A stretch of 64,000 bases of DNA, from positions 1 to 64,000 of the forward strand of contig JAIQGH010000018.1 of assembly GCA_020072655.1 (NCBI GenBank), written 5' to 3'. Below the pieces are notes generated by a model. That model was given only the letters and a program-made list of their open reading frames with translations. It ran no database searches and was not told the origin of the DNA. Below, in pieces: positions 1 to 8,363 of this stretch. This DNA comes from Terriglobia bacterium (GTDB lineage: Bacteria; Acidobacteriota; Terriglobia; UBA7540). A program made the position numbers and the translations under genes. The first letter of the stretch is position 1. Each line of letters starts with the position of its first letter.

Positions 1-3
1 GTC

Positions 4-1941
4 ATGGCCGGGCCGGTCTTGATTGTGTGCGCGGGGGGCGTAATTGCCTATCTCCTGGCAAACATCAATCACTCGGCCCACGTAAAATCCGGCCCGGTCG
101 GATTGGCGGTGCTCCTTATCTTTTTGATTCCCTGGCTCGCCAACACGTTCAACGCGCCGGGCACATACCGGATTAAGGATGTGCTGCCTGCGGCAGATGC
201 GGCCTGTGTTCTTGTTGGCGAGGCCGCCGCGCAAGTTGTCGAAACGCAGCGATTTCTCGTGCGGCGCATCCGGCTTTCTCCGGTTGTGCTGACGACGGTG
301 CCCGTCCTGCTCATCGGACTCCCGCAAATCAGCGCCTCGGCGCGGCTCATCGCAGACCTGCGCCGTCCCGATTGGCGTGTTGATCTCCGCCAGTGGGCAG
401 ACGACAACCTTGATCCGGGCACGTTCATCGTGTACGCCGACAATCATAAGACCTTCAACCCCTATTACAGGCTCGACTGGTTTCAATTCTTTCCCAGTCG
501 CGATCCCTTCTCGGACACGCCCGCGACCGTCCGGCAGGGCCGCCGCCTGAATAATATCGGAGCGCGGGCCGACCTCTCCTATTCCCATGGCCGGCACGAA
601 ATTAAGGGTGGGCTGCAGTTTAATCACTGGCTTTTGACCGAAAACTTCTATCTCGGGCTTACCGACCCGACGTTTAACCCGGTCTGCCTGAATCCAGATG
701 GGAGTCCTGACAACAACCCCATTCCCACCGATCCGAACGCCTGCGTCGGGCTCGGTCTTCAAGCTAATCCCAGCTTGGCGCCCGGATTGATTCCTTACGA
801 CCTCACGCGGGGCGGGAGTCTGTTCACGTTCAGTGGCCATGCCGATATCAAAGAACTGTCAGCCTACGTCCAGGACTCGATCAAACTGGGCAACTGGTTG
901 GTGAAGGCTGGGGTTCGCGGCGACCATTACGACGGCCTCACTCGGGCCCGGCAGATTGAGCCGCGCCTTGCCGTGTCCTACCATTTCCCATCCACAAACA
1001 CGCTTCTGCGGGCATCCTATGCCCGCCTCTTACTCGCGCCCTTCAACGAAGGCTTGCTCCTCGGAAGTTCTACCGGGGCGGGAGGCTTGGGGAGCGCGGG
1101 CTTCGGAGGATTCGGAGCGAGTCCGATTGTGTCGCAGCGGCGCAATCAGTTTAACGCGGGATTCGCACAGACCATCGGTCGGTTTCTGGTGGTGGACGGG
1201 GAATACTTCTGGAAGTTCAGTAGTCGCGGCTCCGATTTCGGCACCCTCTTCAGCACACCCATTGTCTCTCCGACCTTGTGGCGAAAGAGCAAGATCGACG
1301 GCTTTGGAATCCGGGCGAGCTTGCCGACAATCAAGGGTTTTACGGCTTACTCGGTACTCGGCCACGCGCGCTCACGGTACTTCGGGCCCGAGGTAGGAGG
1401 ATTGATCTTCAACTCCCCCCTGGCCACAGGAGCCTTCCGGATTGACCATGACCAGGCCTTCCAGCAGACTGCCAACCTTCGTTATCAGTATAAGAAGGGT
1501 CCGTACACCATCCTCACTTGGCGGTACGACAGCGGGTTGGTGAACGGATCTGTGCCCGACTTGGAAAGCGCCCTCGCCTTGACTGCTGACGAACAGGCCG
1601 TGATTGGCTTGCATTGCGGGAGCACTTTTGCCACGCTTGCGAACCCCATCACGGCATGCAGCTTGCCTTACCCGCAGTTTTCTGCCACGCGAGTGCGCAT
1701 TCCGGCGCCGGGGACGGAAAACGACGACACGAATCCGCCCCGCATCACTCCACGCCATTTGTTCGATGTCAGCGTTGGGACGGATAACCTTTATCACACG
1801 GACCGCTATCATGTGACGCTGAGGTTGTCGGTCCTCAACCTAACGAACGAGGCAGCGCTCTATAACTTCCTCTCCACCTTTAGCGGCACGCATGTTGTCG
1901 CTCCACGGACCTGGCAGGCGGAACTGGGCCTTGCCTTCTGA
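4..1941 (+). CDS. Chimeric ORF: membrane glycosyltransferase-like segment joined to a TonB-dependent receptor beta-barrel (5' end open)
   Basis: The ORF is open at the left edge of the window, so the true start may lie upstream. Residues 1 to about 155 are hydrophobic, with several membrane spans, and end in a stretch (RRPDWR, then a VYAD segment, then YYRLDW) typical of the C-terminal part of GT39-type membrane glycosyltransferases. From about residue 158 (FFPSRDPFSDTPA) to the end the protein is an outer-membrane beta-barrel of the large TonB-dependent receptors common in Acidobacteriota, with alternating strands and a C-terminal Phe (ELGLAF). No plug domain or TonB box is present. A real protein with this order is hard to reconcile with outer-membrane insertion. 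I infer a deletion or misassembly that joined two genes in frame near positions 470-495. Confidence 0.6.
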   Translation: MAGPVLIVCAGGVIAYLLANINHSAHVKSGPVGLAVLLIFLIPWLANTFNAPGTYRIKDVLPAADAACVLVGEAAAQVVETQRFLVRRIRLSPVVLTTVPVLLIGLPQISASARLIADLRRPDWRVDLRQWADDNLDPGTFIVYADNHKTFNPYYRLDWFQFFPSRDPFSDTPATVRQGRRLNNIGARADLSYSHGRHEIKGGLQFNHWLLTENFYLGLTDPTFNPVCLNPDGSPDNNPIPTDPNACVGLGLQANPSLAPGLIPYDLTRGGSLFTFSGHADIKELSAYVQDSIKLGNWLVKAGVRGDHYDGLTRARQIEPRLAVSYHFPSTNTLLRASYARLLLAPFNEGLLLGSSTGAGGLGSAGFGGFGASPIVSQRRNQFNAGFAQTIGRFLVVDGEYFWKFSSRGSDFGTLFSTPIVSPTLWRKSKIDGFGIRASLPTIKGFTAYSVLGHARSRYFGPEVGGLIFNSPLATGAFRIDHDQAFQQTANLRYQYKKGPYTILTWRYDSGLVNGSVPDLESALALTADEQAVIGLHCGSTFATLANPITACSLPYPQFSATRVRIPAPGTENDDTNPPRITPRHLFDVSVGTDNLYHTDRYHVTLRLSVLNLTNEAALYNFLSTFSGTHVVAPRTWQAELGLAF

Positions 1942-2016
1942 ACCTCCAGGGGCGGAGGGTAGCGCATACTCGGGTCTTCCGCCCCCCGTCCTCGGGCTCA
2001 GCGGGCAGCTAAGAAA

Positions 2017-2030
2017 CCGCGGTTGAATCA
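2017..2030. repeat. 14-bp direct repeat, left copy
   Basis: CCGCGGTTGAATCA occurs here and again at 3094-3107. Both copies are preceded by a related GCAGCTA...AAGAAA context. The two copies flank the SDR gene at 2060-2953. Confidence 0.7.
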
Positions 2031-2059
2031 ACGGACAATTCAATCGGGGGTACCGCAAC

Positions 2060-2953
2060 TTATTGATGCATCCGGTTGCCGCCGCCGACGTAAAGCAACT
2101 GTCCGGTGATCCAGCGGGCCTGCTCGGATGCAAAGAACACGATGGCATCGGCGATGTCCTCCGGCTGCCCTATCCTGCGCAGTGGAATAGCCGGAACGCA
2201 CTTGGTTTCCAGTTCCGGCGAAATCCAGCCCGTCTGCACCGGCCCCGGCGACACGATATTGACGGTGACGCCGTATGGCCCAAGTTCCGCTGCTGCCGCG
2301 CGGCTGTAAGATTCCATGGCATGTTTGCTCGCCCAGTATGAGACCTCGCTCGGATAGCCCGAAGCCCCGTCCGTGCTCACATTGATGATTCGCCCCCAGC
2401 GCCGGCCGGCGGCGATGTGGCGGCGGGCGAATTCCGCCATGAGCAGTGCCACCGCGCGGCTATTTACGGCGAAGGACCGGTCGTGGCTCTCGGCGACTAT
2501 GGTGTTGACCGGCAGTCCGGTCACCGCACACTGATCTCCGTGCTTCCACGATTTCCCGGGCAGGAAAGTGTCAAACTCATCCGCGGCGGCATTGTTGACG
2601 AGCACCTCAACCGGTCCGAGAGCACTTTCGGCCCGCTCGAAGAGCTCCGGAATGACTGCCGGGTCGGACAGGTCAGCTTCCCAGGCTGCCGCTCGACCAC
2701 CAATAGCGTGAATGGCATCTGCGACCTCCTGTGCCGAGTGACCGCGCAGCGCATAGTACATACCCGGTGAGGGAACAGATGAAGGGTGGGCTGGCTCGGC
2801 GTTGATGAACTCCGGAACAGGCTGGCGGAAGAAGTGAATGAACACGGCGGCGCCTTGGCCAGCAAAGGCCTTGGCCGTCGCGGCTCCAATCCCCAACGGG
2901 TTGTTGCCGCCCGTAACCAATACGACGCGATCTTGCAGGCCTGGATTAACCAT
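2060..2953 (-). CDS. SDR family oxidoreductase
   Basis: Classical short-chain dehydrogenase/reductase of 297 residues, probably a cytosolic NAD(P)-dependent 3-oxoacyl reductase or alcohol dehydrogenase of unknown substrate. The dinucleotide-binding glycine motif is the extended form TGGNNPLGIG (residues 14-23). NNAA is near 120, the catalytic Ser is near 193 (NVSTDG), and YWASK at 206-210 holds the catalytic Tyr and Lys. An insertion of about 25 residues follows the first beta-alpha unit. I start it at the ATG at 2953, preceded by GGAAAGGGG, rather than at the upstream in-frame start at 2989. It stands alone between two intergenic stretches that share a 14-base repeat. The family is certain; the substrate cannot be told. 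Confidence 0.85.
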   Translation of the reverse strand: MVNPGLQDRVVLVTGGNNPLGIGAATAKAFAGQGAAVFIHFFRQPVPEFINAEPAHPSSVPSPGMYYALRGHSAQEVADAIHAIGGRAAAWEADLSDPAVIPELFERAESALGPVEVLVNNAAADEFDTFLPGKSWKHGDQCAVTGLPVNTIVAESHDRSFAVNSRAVALLMAEFARRHIAAGRRWGRIINVSTDGASGYPSEVSYWASKHAMESYSRAAAAELGPYGVTVNIVSPGPVQTGWISPELETKCVPAIPLRRIGQPEDIADAIVFFASEQARWITGQLLYVGGGNRMHQ

Positions 2954-3093
2954 GGCTTTTCCCCTTTCCAATGGGCTTAAAAGACACATCGTTCTGGGTC
3001 TGCGGAAAAAAGGGTAAGTGCAAACGGTAATGGCGGGTTACGAACGCATGGAGTGATTCTAGTGCAGGATTCCCGCAGCTACAAGGAAGAAAG

Positions 3094-3107
3094 CCGCGGT
3101 TGAATCA
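3094..3107. repeat. 14-bp direct repeat, right copy
   Basis: Exact second copy of the 14-base word at 2017-2030, lying about 140 bases upstream of the SDR start codon. The rest of the interval 2954-3237 shows no gene. Confidence 0.7.
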
Positions 3108-3237
3108 GCAAACGATGCGGCCGTGAATACCCCTCACGAGCTGCTGGTACACGAGGCAAGCGACAAGGACGACGGCGGGGCCAAACCCCATCTCTAGAAC
3201 CGAAGGCGGTCCTCATCAACACGGTCTGAGCGGCGCG

Positions 3238-4389
3238 TTACGGGTCGAGCGCGCCCGCCACCAGGTCAATATCATTGAGGTACTTGCCGGTCTTACGCAA
3301 GTACTCATGCGGGGACGGCGGGGCTGGCAGCTTGGTGTCCGCGAGGAGGCGGGAGTTGTCGAGGGTCTGGTTCAGTTCCATGAAACGGAAATAGGGTTCC
3401 AGTCCGGCCAAGACGATGCGCAGATTGCCGTTGAACGCCGAACTCCAGTAGGACACGTATTCCGGGAAGCCAAGGAGCTCGCTGGTCGGCTGATGTTTCT
3501 TTGACCACCTCTTCATGTGCGGCAAGAGTTGGCGACGAACGTATTTGAAAGGCGGCCGGTCGTTGAACAGGCCTTCGATAGCGCCTGAGACCTTGGCGAG
3601 ATTCGTTGCCGACTGCTTCCCGGCAGAAATGTGATAGGTCGTCCAACGCCGCTTAGAAAAGAGCAGTTCGGCGATCGCATTGGCCGCATAATCGACGGGG
3701 ATGATATCGAGGACGGACTCGGGGTTTACGGGGATGAGGCGAATCCCATTCACTGCTGCCAACGCCCAGAGGATGACGCAGGAGCGCGGCTTCACATCCC
3801 GGCTGTCTCCCATGATGATGGAGGGCCGGACAACCAGCAGCTTCTCTTTGGGGATCGCGCGCGTCACTTCGATTTCTCCCTGCATCTTGGTGTAGCAGTG
3901 CCGGACCAAGTGAAGCGCCGCGGTGTTCGGGGACTGGTCTTCGTGAATGTGGCAATTCGTCAACTGCGTTCCACAAATGCTGGCGGTGCCGATGTAGAGA
4001 AAAGTTGTCAGACTGGGGAGAGTCTGAACCCAGTTGAGAATTTGCAGCGTCCCCCCGATGTTCACTTTGTCGTTGCTTGCGGCTGAGGCCGGCGCAAAGG
4101 AAGTATCGGCGGCGGCATGGATGACCGTGTCGATCTCCCGAAATTCCTTCACGTGCATCAACTTTTCAGCCAGCTTGTCGTCTTGGAGCTCGCCTTCGAC
4201 CGGAATGATTCGGGTGTTGTCGAAAGCATCGCCGTGGAAATCGAACACCTGCCGCAACCGATGAGGGGGATCGCCCGTCTCATCGCCGCGAATTAGACAA
4301 TAAAGCCGCTTGATTTTCGTCAATTTGGAGAGAAGTGCAGCCAACTCTCCACCCAGAAACCCTGTCGCGCCCGTAAGAAATACGTTCAC
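3238..4389 (-). CDS. Extended SDR, fatty acyl-CoA/thioester reductase-like (NAD_binding_4 type)
   Basis: Protein of 383 residues with an N-terminal Rossmann motif TGATGFLG (6-13), an acidic second strand, VIHAAADTSF near 89-98 and SGI/TS-type strand GTASICG near 134-140. This arrangement matches the reductase domain family that includes fatty acyl-CoA reductases, carboxylic acid reductase R domains and male-sterility proteins. The expected YxxxK catalytic pair aligns with HCYTK (164-168): Lys168 is present, but the Tyr position four residues earlier is His164, with a Tyr at 166. The enzyme may be inactive or use a shifted Tyr. Its start lies 28 bases after the stop of the membrane protein gene at 4418-4930, so the two are probably co-transcribed. 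Confidence 0.75.
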   Translation of the reverse strand: MNVFLTGATGFLGGELAALLSKLTKIKRLYCLIRGDETGDPPHRLRQVFDFHGDAFDNTRIIPVEGELQDDKLAEKLMHVKEFREIDTVIHAAADTSFAPASAASNDKVNIGGTLQILNWVQTLPSLTTFLYIGTASICGTQLTNCHIHEDQSPNTAALHLVRHCYTKMQGEIEVTRAIPKEKLLVVRPSIIMGDSRDVKPRSCVILWALAAVNGIRLIPVNPESVLDIIPVDYAANAIAELLFSKRRWTTYHISAGKQSATNLAKVSGAIEGLFNDRPPFKYVRRQLLPHMKRWSKKHQPTSELLGFPEYVSYWSSAFNGNLRIVLAGLEPYFRFMELNQTLDNSRLLADTKLPAPPSPHEYLRKTGKYLNDIDLVAGALDP

Positions 4390-4417
4390 GCATATGCCTC
4401 ACCGAAGTGCGCAAATA

Positions 4418-4930
4418 TCAGCGTAGGAGATGTTTCGCCATTTGCCAGGAGAAGAGGATTGACTCCCCGACCACGCCCCAGAAAAGGGCGCAATAGAACG
4501 AACCTTTCGCAAGGGCTTTGATGAAAGAAGGCGCCCGAAAGGTCGGATCACGATTGAAAAAAAGATAGGCGTGCAGCGGGCTCCACCAGGTGGCAATGGC
4601 GGCGAAGGTGCATCTGGGATTGCCCACAATCAGCGTTTTGATTCTCGTCCCTATTCCACCCTTTCCGGGCCGATTCAGCCAGTCGCCGATTCGTCCTGTC
4701 AAGAGGACATCCTCCTGGAAATACTCGTGGAGGTAGTATCCGGCCCATGACACCAGGAAAATCGACAGGAACAAAGGCAAAAAGACCAAGGACCGGAACT
4801 TAAGCGTCAGCCAAGGAAAATAGATGTAGTCGAATGACCAGACAATGGCGAGGTAGAGCGTACAAACTGCGCCGAATCTGGAGATGCGCCTCAGTGGTGC
4901 CAGGGCTGTTCGCCACTTCGACCCTTGCAT
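4418..4930 (-). CDS. Membrane protein of unknown function
   Basis: I do not recognise this 170-residue protein. It has hydrophobic stretches at about residues 20-35, 45-65 and 135-155, with charged linkers (for example DWLNRPGKGG), which suggests two or three inner-membrane spans. It is rich in aromatic residues. It lies directly upstream of the acyl reductase-like gene on the same strand with a 28-base gap, so an envelope-lipid role is possible, but only from context. Confidence 0.55.
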   Translation of the reverse strand: MQGSKWRTALAPLRRISRFGAVCTLYLAIVWSFDYIYFPWLTLKFRSLVFLPLFLSIFLVSWAGYYLHEYFQEDVLLTGRIGDWLNRPGKGGIGTRIKTLIVGNPRCTFAAIATWWSPLHAYLFFNRDPTFRAPSFIKALAKGSFYCALFWGVVGESILFSWQMAKHLLR

Positions 4931-5153
4931 AGGTCCTTGTTAGTGCTGGTTAATGATGAGGCGTGCGCGAGGTTAGACTAAAATACTGGGAGGGCGAGGG
5001 GCGGCCCATGTAGGGGTCCAGAACCACCTTCCTCTATCACCCAAGGGCACCCTACCATCCTCTCGCCGGGGTTGGCATCCTTTCCTCGCGCCCCCTGCTT
5101 GGAGTCGATACCATGACCCTGCTGTTGCCTGGGCGCATCTAAATAAGTGCGGC

Positions 5154-5159
5154 TATAAT
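5154..5159 (+). promoter_or_regulatory. -10 box upstream of htpX
   Basis: Perfect TATAAT within GCGGCTATAATG. The same 12-base word occurs on the minus strand at 21342-21353 in front of the copper efflux operon. No good -35 hexamer is seen at 16-18 bases. The ATG at 5189 is 30 bases downstream, with a GGAAGGAGCAAGG ribosome-binding region. Confidence 0.55.
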
Positions 5160-5188
5160 GGGTTGGGGATCGGAAGGAGCAAGGTGGG

Positions 5189-6043
5189 ATGTGGAACAAT
5201 TTCAAGACGACGATTCTATTGGCGGGGCTGACGGGTCTGCTGCTGGCCTTCGGGCAGTACTGGGGAGGCCAGCAAGGACTGATGTTCGCCCTGATTCTGG
5301 CCGCGGTGATGAACCTGGGCAGCTATTTCTTTTCGGACAAACTTGCCATTGCGATGAGCGGCGCGCAGCCCATCTCGCGCGAGCAAAACCCGCGCATCTA
5401 CCAGATTGTCGAGCGCCTGGCGGCCAAGGCTAACGTACCAGTACCGAAGATCTACTTTATTCCAACGGACTCGCCCAACGCTTTCGCCACCGGCCGCAAC
5501 CCGAACCATGCCTCGGTGGCGGTGACGCGCGGCATTCTCGAAATCTGCGACGATGAGGAAATTGAGGGTGTGCTGGCCCATGAGCTCGGCCACGTCAGGA
5601 ACCGCGACATCCTTATCAGCGCCGTGGTGGCGACGATCGCCGGTGCCATCACCATGATTGCGCGCATGGTCTGGTGGGCGGAAATGTTCGGCTTCGGTGG
5701 CGGCCGCTCCGACAACCGCCGGGGCGGAGCGCTTTCGGCCCTCGCCATGATGATTGTCGCGCCCTTCGCCGCCATGTTGATTCAACTTGCCATCTCGCGG
5801 TCGCGCGAATACGAGGCCGATGCCACCGGCGCCAAGATCACCGGCAATCCGCAAGGGCTCGCTCGGGCCCTCGACAAGATCGATAAGTGGGCCAAGCGCA
5901 TCCCGATGCGGGCCTCGCCTTCCATGGCTCACATGTTCATCTACCAGCCACTCACGACGGGCGAGATCTTCTCCAGCCTCTTCTCTACCCACCCGCCCAT
6001 CCGCAAGCGCATCGAGCGCCTGATCGGCCGGGACTTCGTTTAG
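5189..6043 (+). CDS. htpX: Protease HtpX, membrane zinc metalloprotease (M48)
   Basis: HtpX of 284 residues. It degrades misfolded inner-membrane proteins alongside FtsH. Two N-terminal membrane segments (about 7-20 and 30-48) precede the catalytic domain. HELGH at 131-135 gives the two His zinc ligands and catalytic Glu, and SRSREYEAD near 203-211 gives the third ligand Glu207. Further hydrophobic segments lie at about 142-160 and 182-202. Length and order match the family. The start ATG follows a purine-rich GGAAGGAGCAAGGTGGG. It is transcribed alone from a TATAAT box 30 bases upstream. The assignment is firm. Confidence 0.95.
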   Translation: MWNNFKTTILLAGLTGLLLAFGQYWGGQQGLMFALILAAVMNLGSYFFSDKLAIAMSGAQPISREQNPRIYQIVERLAAKANVPVPKIYFIPTDSPNAFATGRNPNHASVAVTRGILEICDDEEIEGVLAHELGHVRNRDILISAVVATIAGAITMIARMVWWAEMFGFGGGRSDNRRGGALSALAMMIVAPFAAMLIQLAISRSREYEADATGAKITGNPQGLARALDKIDKWAKRIPMRASPSMAHMFIYQPLTTGEIFSSLFSTHPPIRKRIERLIGRDFV

Positions 6044-6143
6044 CTGTTGGTAGTTCGACGAAAAAACGGCATCCGCCGTCTCGTTGCAGACGACCTGTCC
6101 CGATCTTCTCCAACCTGTTGAGCCTCCCGCCCCAGAATCGCTC

Positions 6144-6149
6144 TATAAT
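6144..6149 (+). promoter_or_regulatory. -10 box immediately upstream of the PP2C-type phosphatase
   Basis: TATAAT ends only 8 bases before the ATG at 6158. If this box is used, transcription would begin at or next to the start codon, giving a leaderless or nearly leaderless mRNA. No Shine-Dalgarno sequence is visible there. Confidence 0.45.
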
Positions 6150-6157
6150 CCTGGCTT

Positions 6158-7363
6158 ATGCCTGACGCCTCAAGCCGCGATCCAACTGAACGAGCCCACC
6201 AGGCTGCCAACTTCTTCTCGCGCGTGGGCGCGACGCTCGACGCATTCTGGCAAAGGGTCACGGAAGGCATCGAAATCCAGGTCCTCTGGACGCAGTTCGT
6301 TGCCGAGGCGCGCGCGAGCTACAGCCTCTACGCCCGCGAAGTGGATTGGGACGCGCTGGCGCACGAATCGCGCGGGCGGCGCATTCTCAAAACCGCCAGC
6401 GCGCTCTTCTGGGCGATGCTCATGAAACTCTCGCCCGCGCGGCGCGTCTTTCTGTTGATCGCGCTGGTGCTGGGCCTGCTGGCCTTAGTGCAAGGAAATC
6501 AGGTTCGCACCGACCACCGGACGTTTACCCAGCCACCGCAAAACTTCACTTTCATCTTGTTGTCTCTCGCCGCTTTGATTTTCCTGCTGGCCCTGGAGCT
6601 GGCTGACCGCGTCACCATGAAGCGCGATCTCGAAATCGCACGCGAAATTCAGCGCTGGCTCGTTCCCGAATCCCCGCCGCAGGTGGCAGGCGCGGACATC
6701 GCTTTTGCCACGCGCCCCGCCAATACCGTGGGAGGGGATTACTACGACGCCTTCCTCCGTGAAGTGCAGGGAGGCGCGGCGACGGCCAACCGGCTGTTGC
6801 TCGTTGTCGCCGACGTGGCGGGGAAGAGCGTGCCGGCGGCCCTGCTCATGGCGACGTTCCAGGCCAGTCTGCGCGCTCTCTCCAACGCCCACCAACCGCT
6901 CGCCGAGCTGGTCACGGGAATGAACCGTTACGCCTGTGCGCATAGTCTGGGAGGGCGGCGCTTCACGACGGCCTTCTTCGCCGAACTCGACGCTGCGGCG
7001 CGCGTCCTGACGTATATTGGCGCGGGACACAACGCGCCCGTATTGCGCCGCGCCAGCGGCACGCTCGAGCGCTTGAACTCCCGAAGCCTGCCCCTGGGGA
7101 TCGATCCCCGAGCCCAGTTTACGACTGCCACGCTTACGCTTGCGGCCGGAGACTTGCTCGTTTGTTACACCGACGGTGTGATCGACGCGGTAAACGCTCA
7201 GGACGAAGATTACGGCGAGGCGCGTCTGCTCGAGCTGGTGAAAGCCGGCGGTGGCGAAAGCGCCGCATCCACGCTCAAACGGCTGATGGCCGACGTCGAG
7301 AAGTTTGTCGGCGCAACCCGCCAGCACGACGATATCACTGGCTTGGTCCTGCGAGCGGTCTAA
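6158..7363 (+). CDS. Membrane-anchored PP2C-type (SpoIIE/RsbU) serine phosphatase
   Basis: Protein of 401 residues with an N-terminal region of unknown fold (1-90), two membrane spans (about 97-112 and 130-147), a short helical linker resembling the RsbU dimer linker (MKRDLEIAREIQRWLVP, 154-170), and a SpoIIE-type PP2C domain. The metal-binding acidic residues are in ANTVGGDYYD (188-197), VVADVAGKS, CYTDGVIDA and QHDDITG. Such enzymes dephosphorylate STAS-domain anti-anti-sigma factors in partner-switching stress signalling. A STAS domain does occur in this window, fused to GlmU at 47 kb, but no link is shown. The alternative reading of a generic PPM phosphatase differs only in partner. Confidence 0.88.
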   Translation: MPDASSRDPTERAHQAANFFSRVGATLDAFWQRVTEGIEIQVLWTQFVAEARASYSLYAREVDWDALAHESRGRRILKTASALFWAMLMKLSPARRVFLLIALVLGLLALVQGNQVRTDHRTFTQPPQNFTFILLSLAALIFLLALELADRVTMKRDLEIAREIQRWLVPESPPQVAGADIAFATRPANTVGGDYYDAFLREVQGGAATANRLLLVVADVAGKSVPAALLMATFQASLRALSNAHQPLAELVTGMNRYACAHSLGGRRFTTAFFAELDAAARVLTYIGAGHNAPVLRRASGTLERLNSRSLPLGIDPRAQFTTATLTLAAGDLLVCYTDGVIDAVNAQDEDYGEARLLELVKAGGGESAASTLKRLMADVEKFVGATRQHDDITGLVLRAV

Positions 7364-7563
7364 GGGTCGGGGAGTCTCCGGGTCTCAGAGTCTCTGAGGC
7401 TTTGGGTCGATCGGTCCAAAAGTCAATCAGTCCAAGCAATCCTCGCCGGCCCGGACGCGCGTTGACGGGCTCGGCAGCGTCTGACCTTCCGCCTCACGGA
7501 TTTACAGACTGGAAGACTCGCCGACCCGAGGACGCATCGGCACAGAGGCTCCGCCGGGGTGGG

Positions 7564-7839
7564 CTAGGTGTAGCGGATTTCGGATTTGGAGCGAAGGGGA
7601 ATCAACGTGTAGTCGAACTCTTTTTCCTCCTCGTCGCGTTCCTGGATCACCAGCAAGTAGTGGCCGATGTGCGCCACCAGCCCGACGCTCGTCACCTTCT
7701 TACCGATGAATTGACCGCGCTGGCGCATGGCCGGAAAATCCGGCAGCTTTTCGCGCGAGGCGCTGTAGGCGTCTTCCCAATCTACTTCGGCATGCCGGAA
7801 TCGTATGCCATTGATAACGACGCCCTTGTGTTTGGCCAC
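7564..7839 (-). CDS. Conserved hypothetical small protein
   Basis: Ninety-one residues, cytosolic and highly charged, without signal or membrane segment. It starts at a GTG preceded by GGGAG at good spacing. The sequence alternates beta-like stretches (GQFIGKKVTSVGLVAHIGHYLLVIQ) with acidic segments. I do not recognise a family. It is convergent with the phosphatase gene. The 200 bases between them (7364-7563) contain a loose run of 8-9-base words ending in GTC (7364-7440) and no gene. Confidence 0.5.
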   Translation of the reverse strand: MAKHKGVVINGIRFRHAEVDWEDAYSASREKLPDFPAMRQRGQFIGKKVTSVGLVAHIGHYLLVIQERDEEEKEFDYTLIPLRSKSEIRYT

Positions 7840-8363
7840 TTTGGAATCTCCCTCGAAGTCGATGCTGATCGCCGCAGGCGAGGCGCGTTCGCCGTACCCT
7901 AAAGACTAGCTTAGCATTTCTTTTCCTTGCAAGTGAATTATCCCCTTCTACTGTAACGCCTTGATGCCAAGACGGTTAGCCGAATCTGACCCACATCAGA
8001 ATCCGAGTTGAGCGCTTCCAGCGCAGAATGGGTAGGTTAACTTCGTTCTTACCTCTCCTGGCGCATTTCACCTGCCTTCATTGACCTGTACCTGCGTCCT
8101 CTGGGTTGAAAGGGGAACCCTTCGCTCACCCGCTCGCGGCCGAACCCGTAGTGGGTTGCCGGGGCGAATCGGCGCTCGGATTCATCGTAGGTTCTTCGCA
8201 GGGCAGAGACTAGGGACTACGACCGCATACCTGCAAAAGGCCACGACGAGGAAGGGCGCTCGTCGCGGCTACCACAACTTCCGCAGCGCGGACTTCTTCT
8301 CAAATTCCGCGGCTTTTCGATTTGGGATGTGTAAAGACCCGGGACGCACGCAACAACTCTGGG
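7840..8363. other. Intergenic region without recognisable gene
   Basis: A 524-base interval upstream of the small hypothetical gene and downstream of the molybdate transporter remnant. A plus-strand ORF of 133 codons begins at 8081 but runs into the transporter on the other strand, has low-complexity Arg/Gly/Thr composition and no ribosome-binding site, so I treat it as non-coding. I see no clear terminator or RNA structure. Confidence 0.5.
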
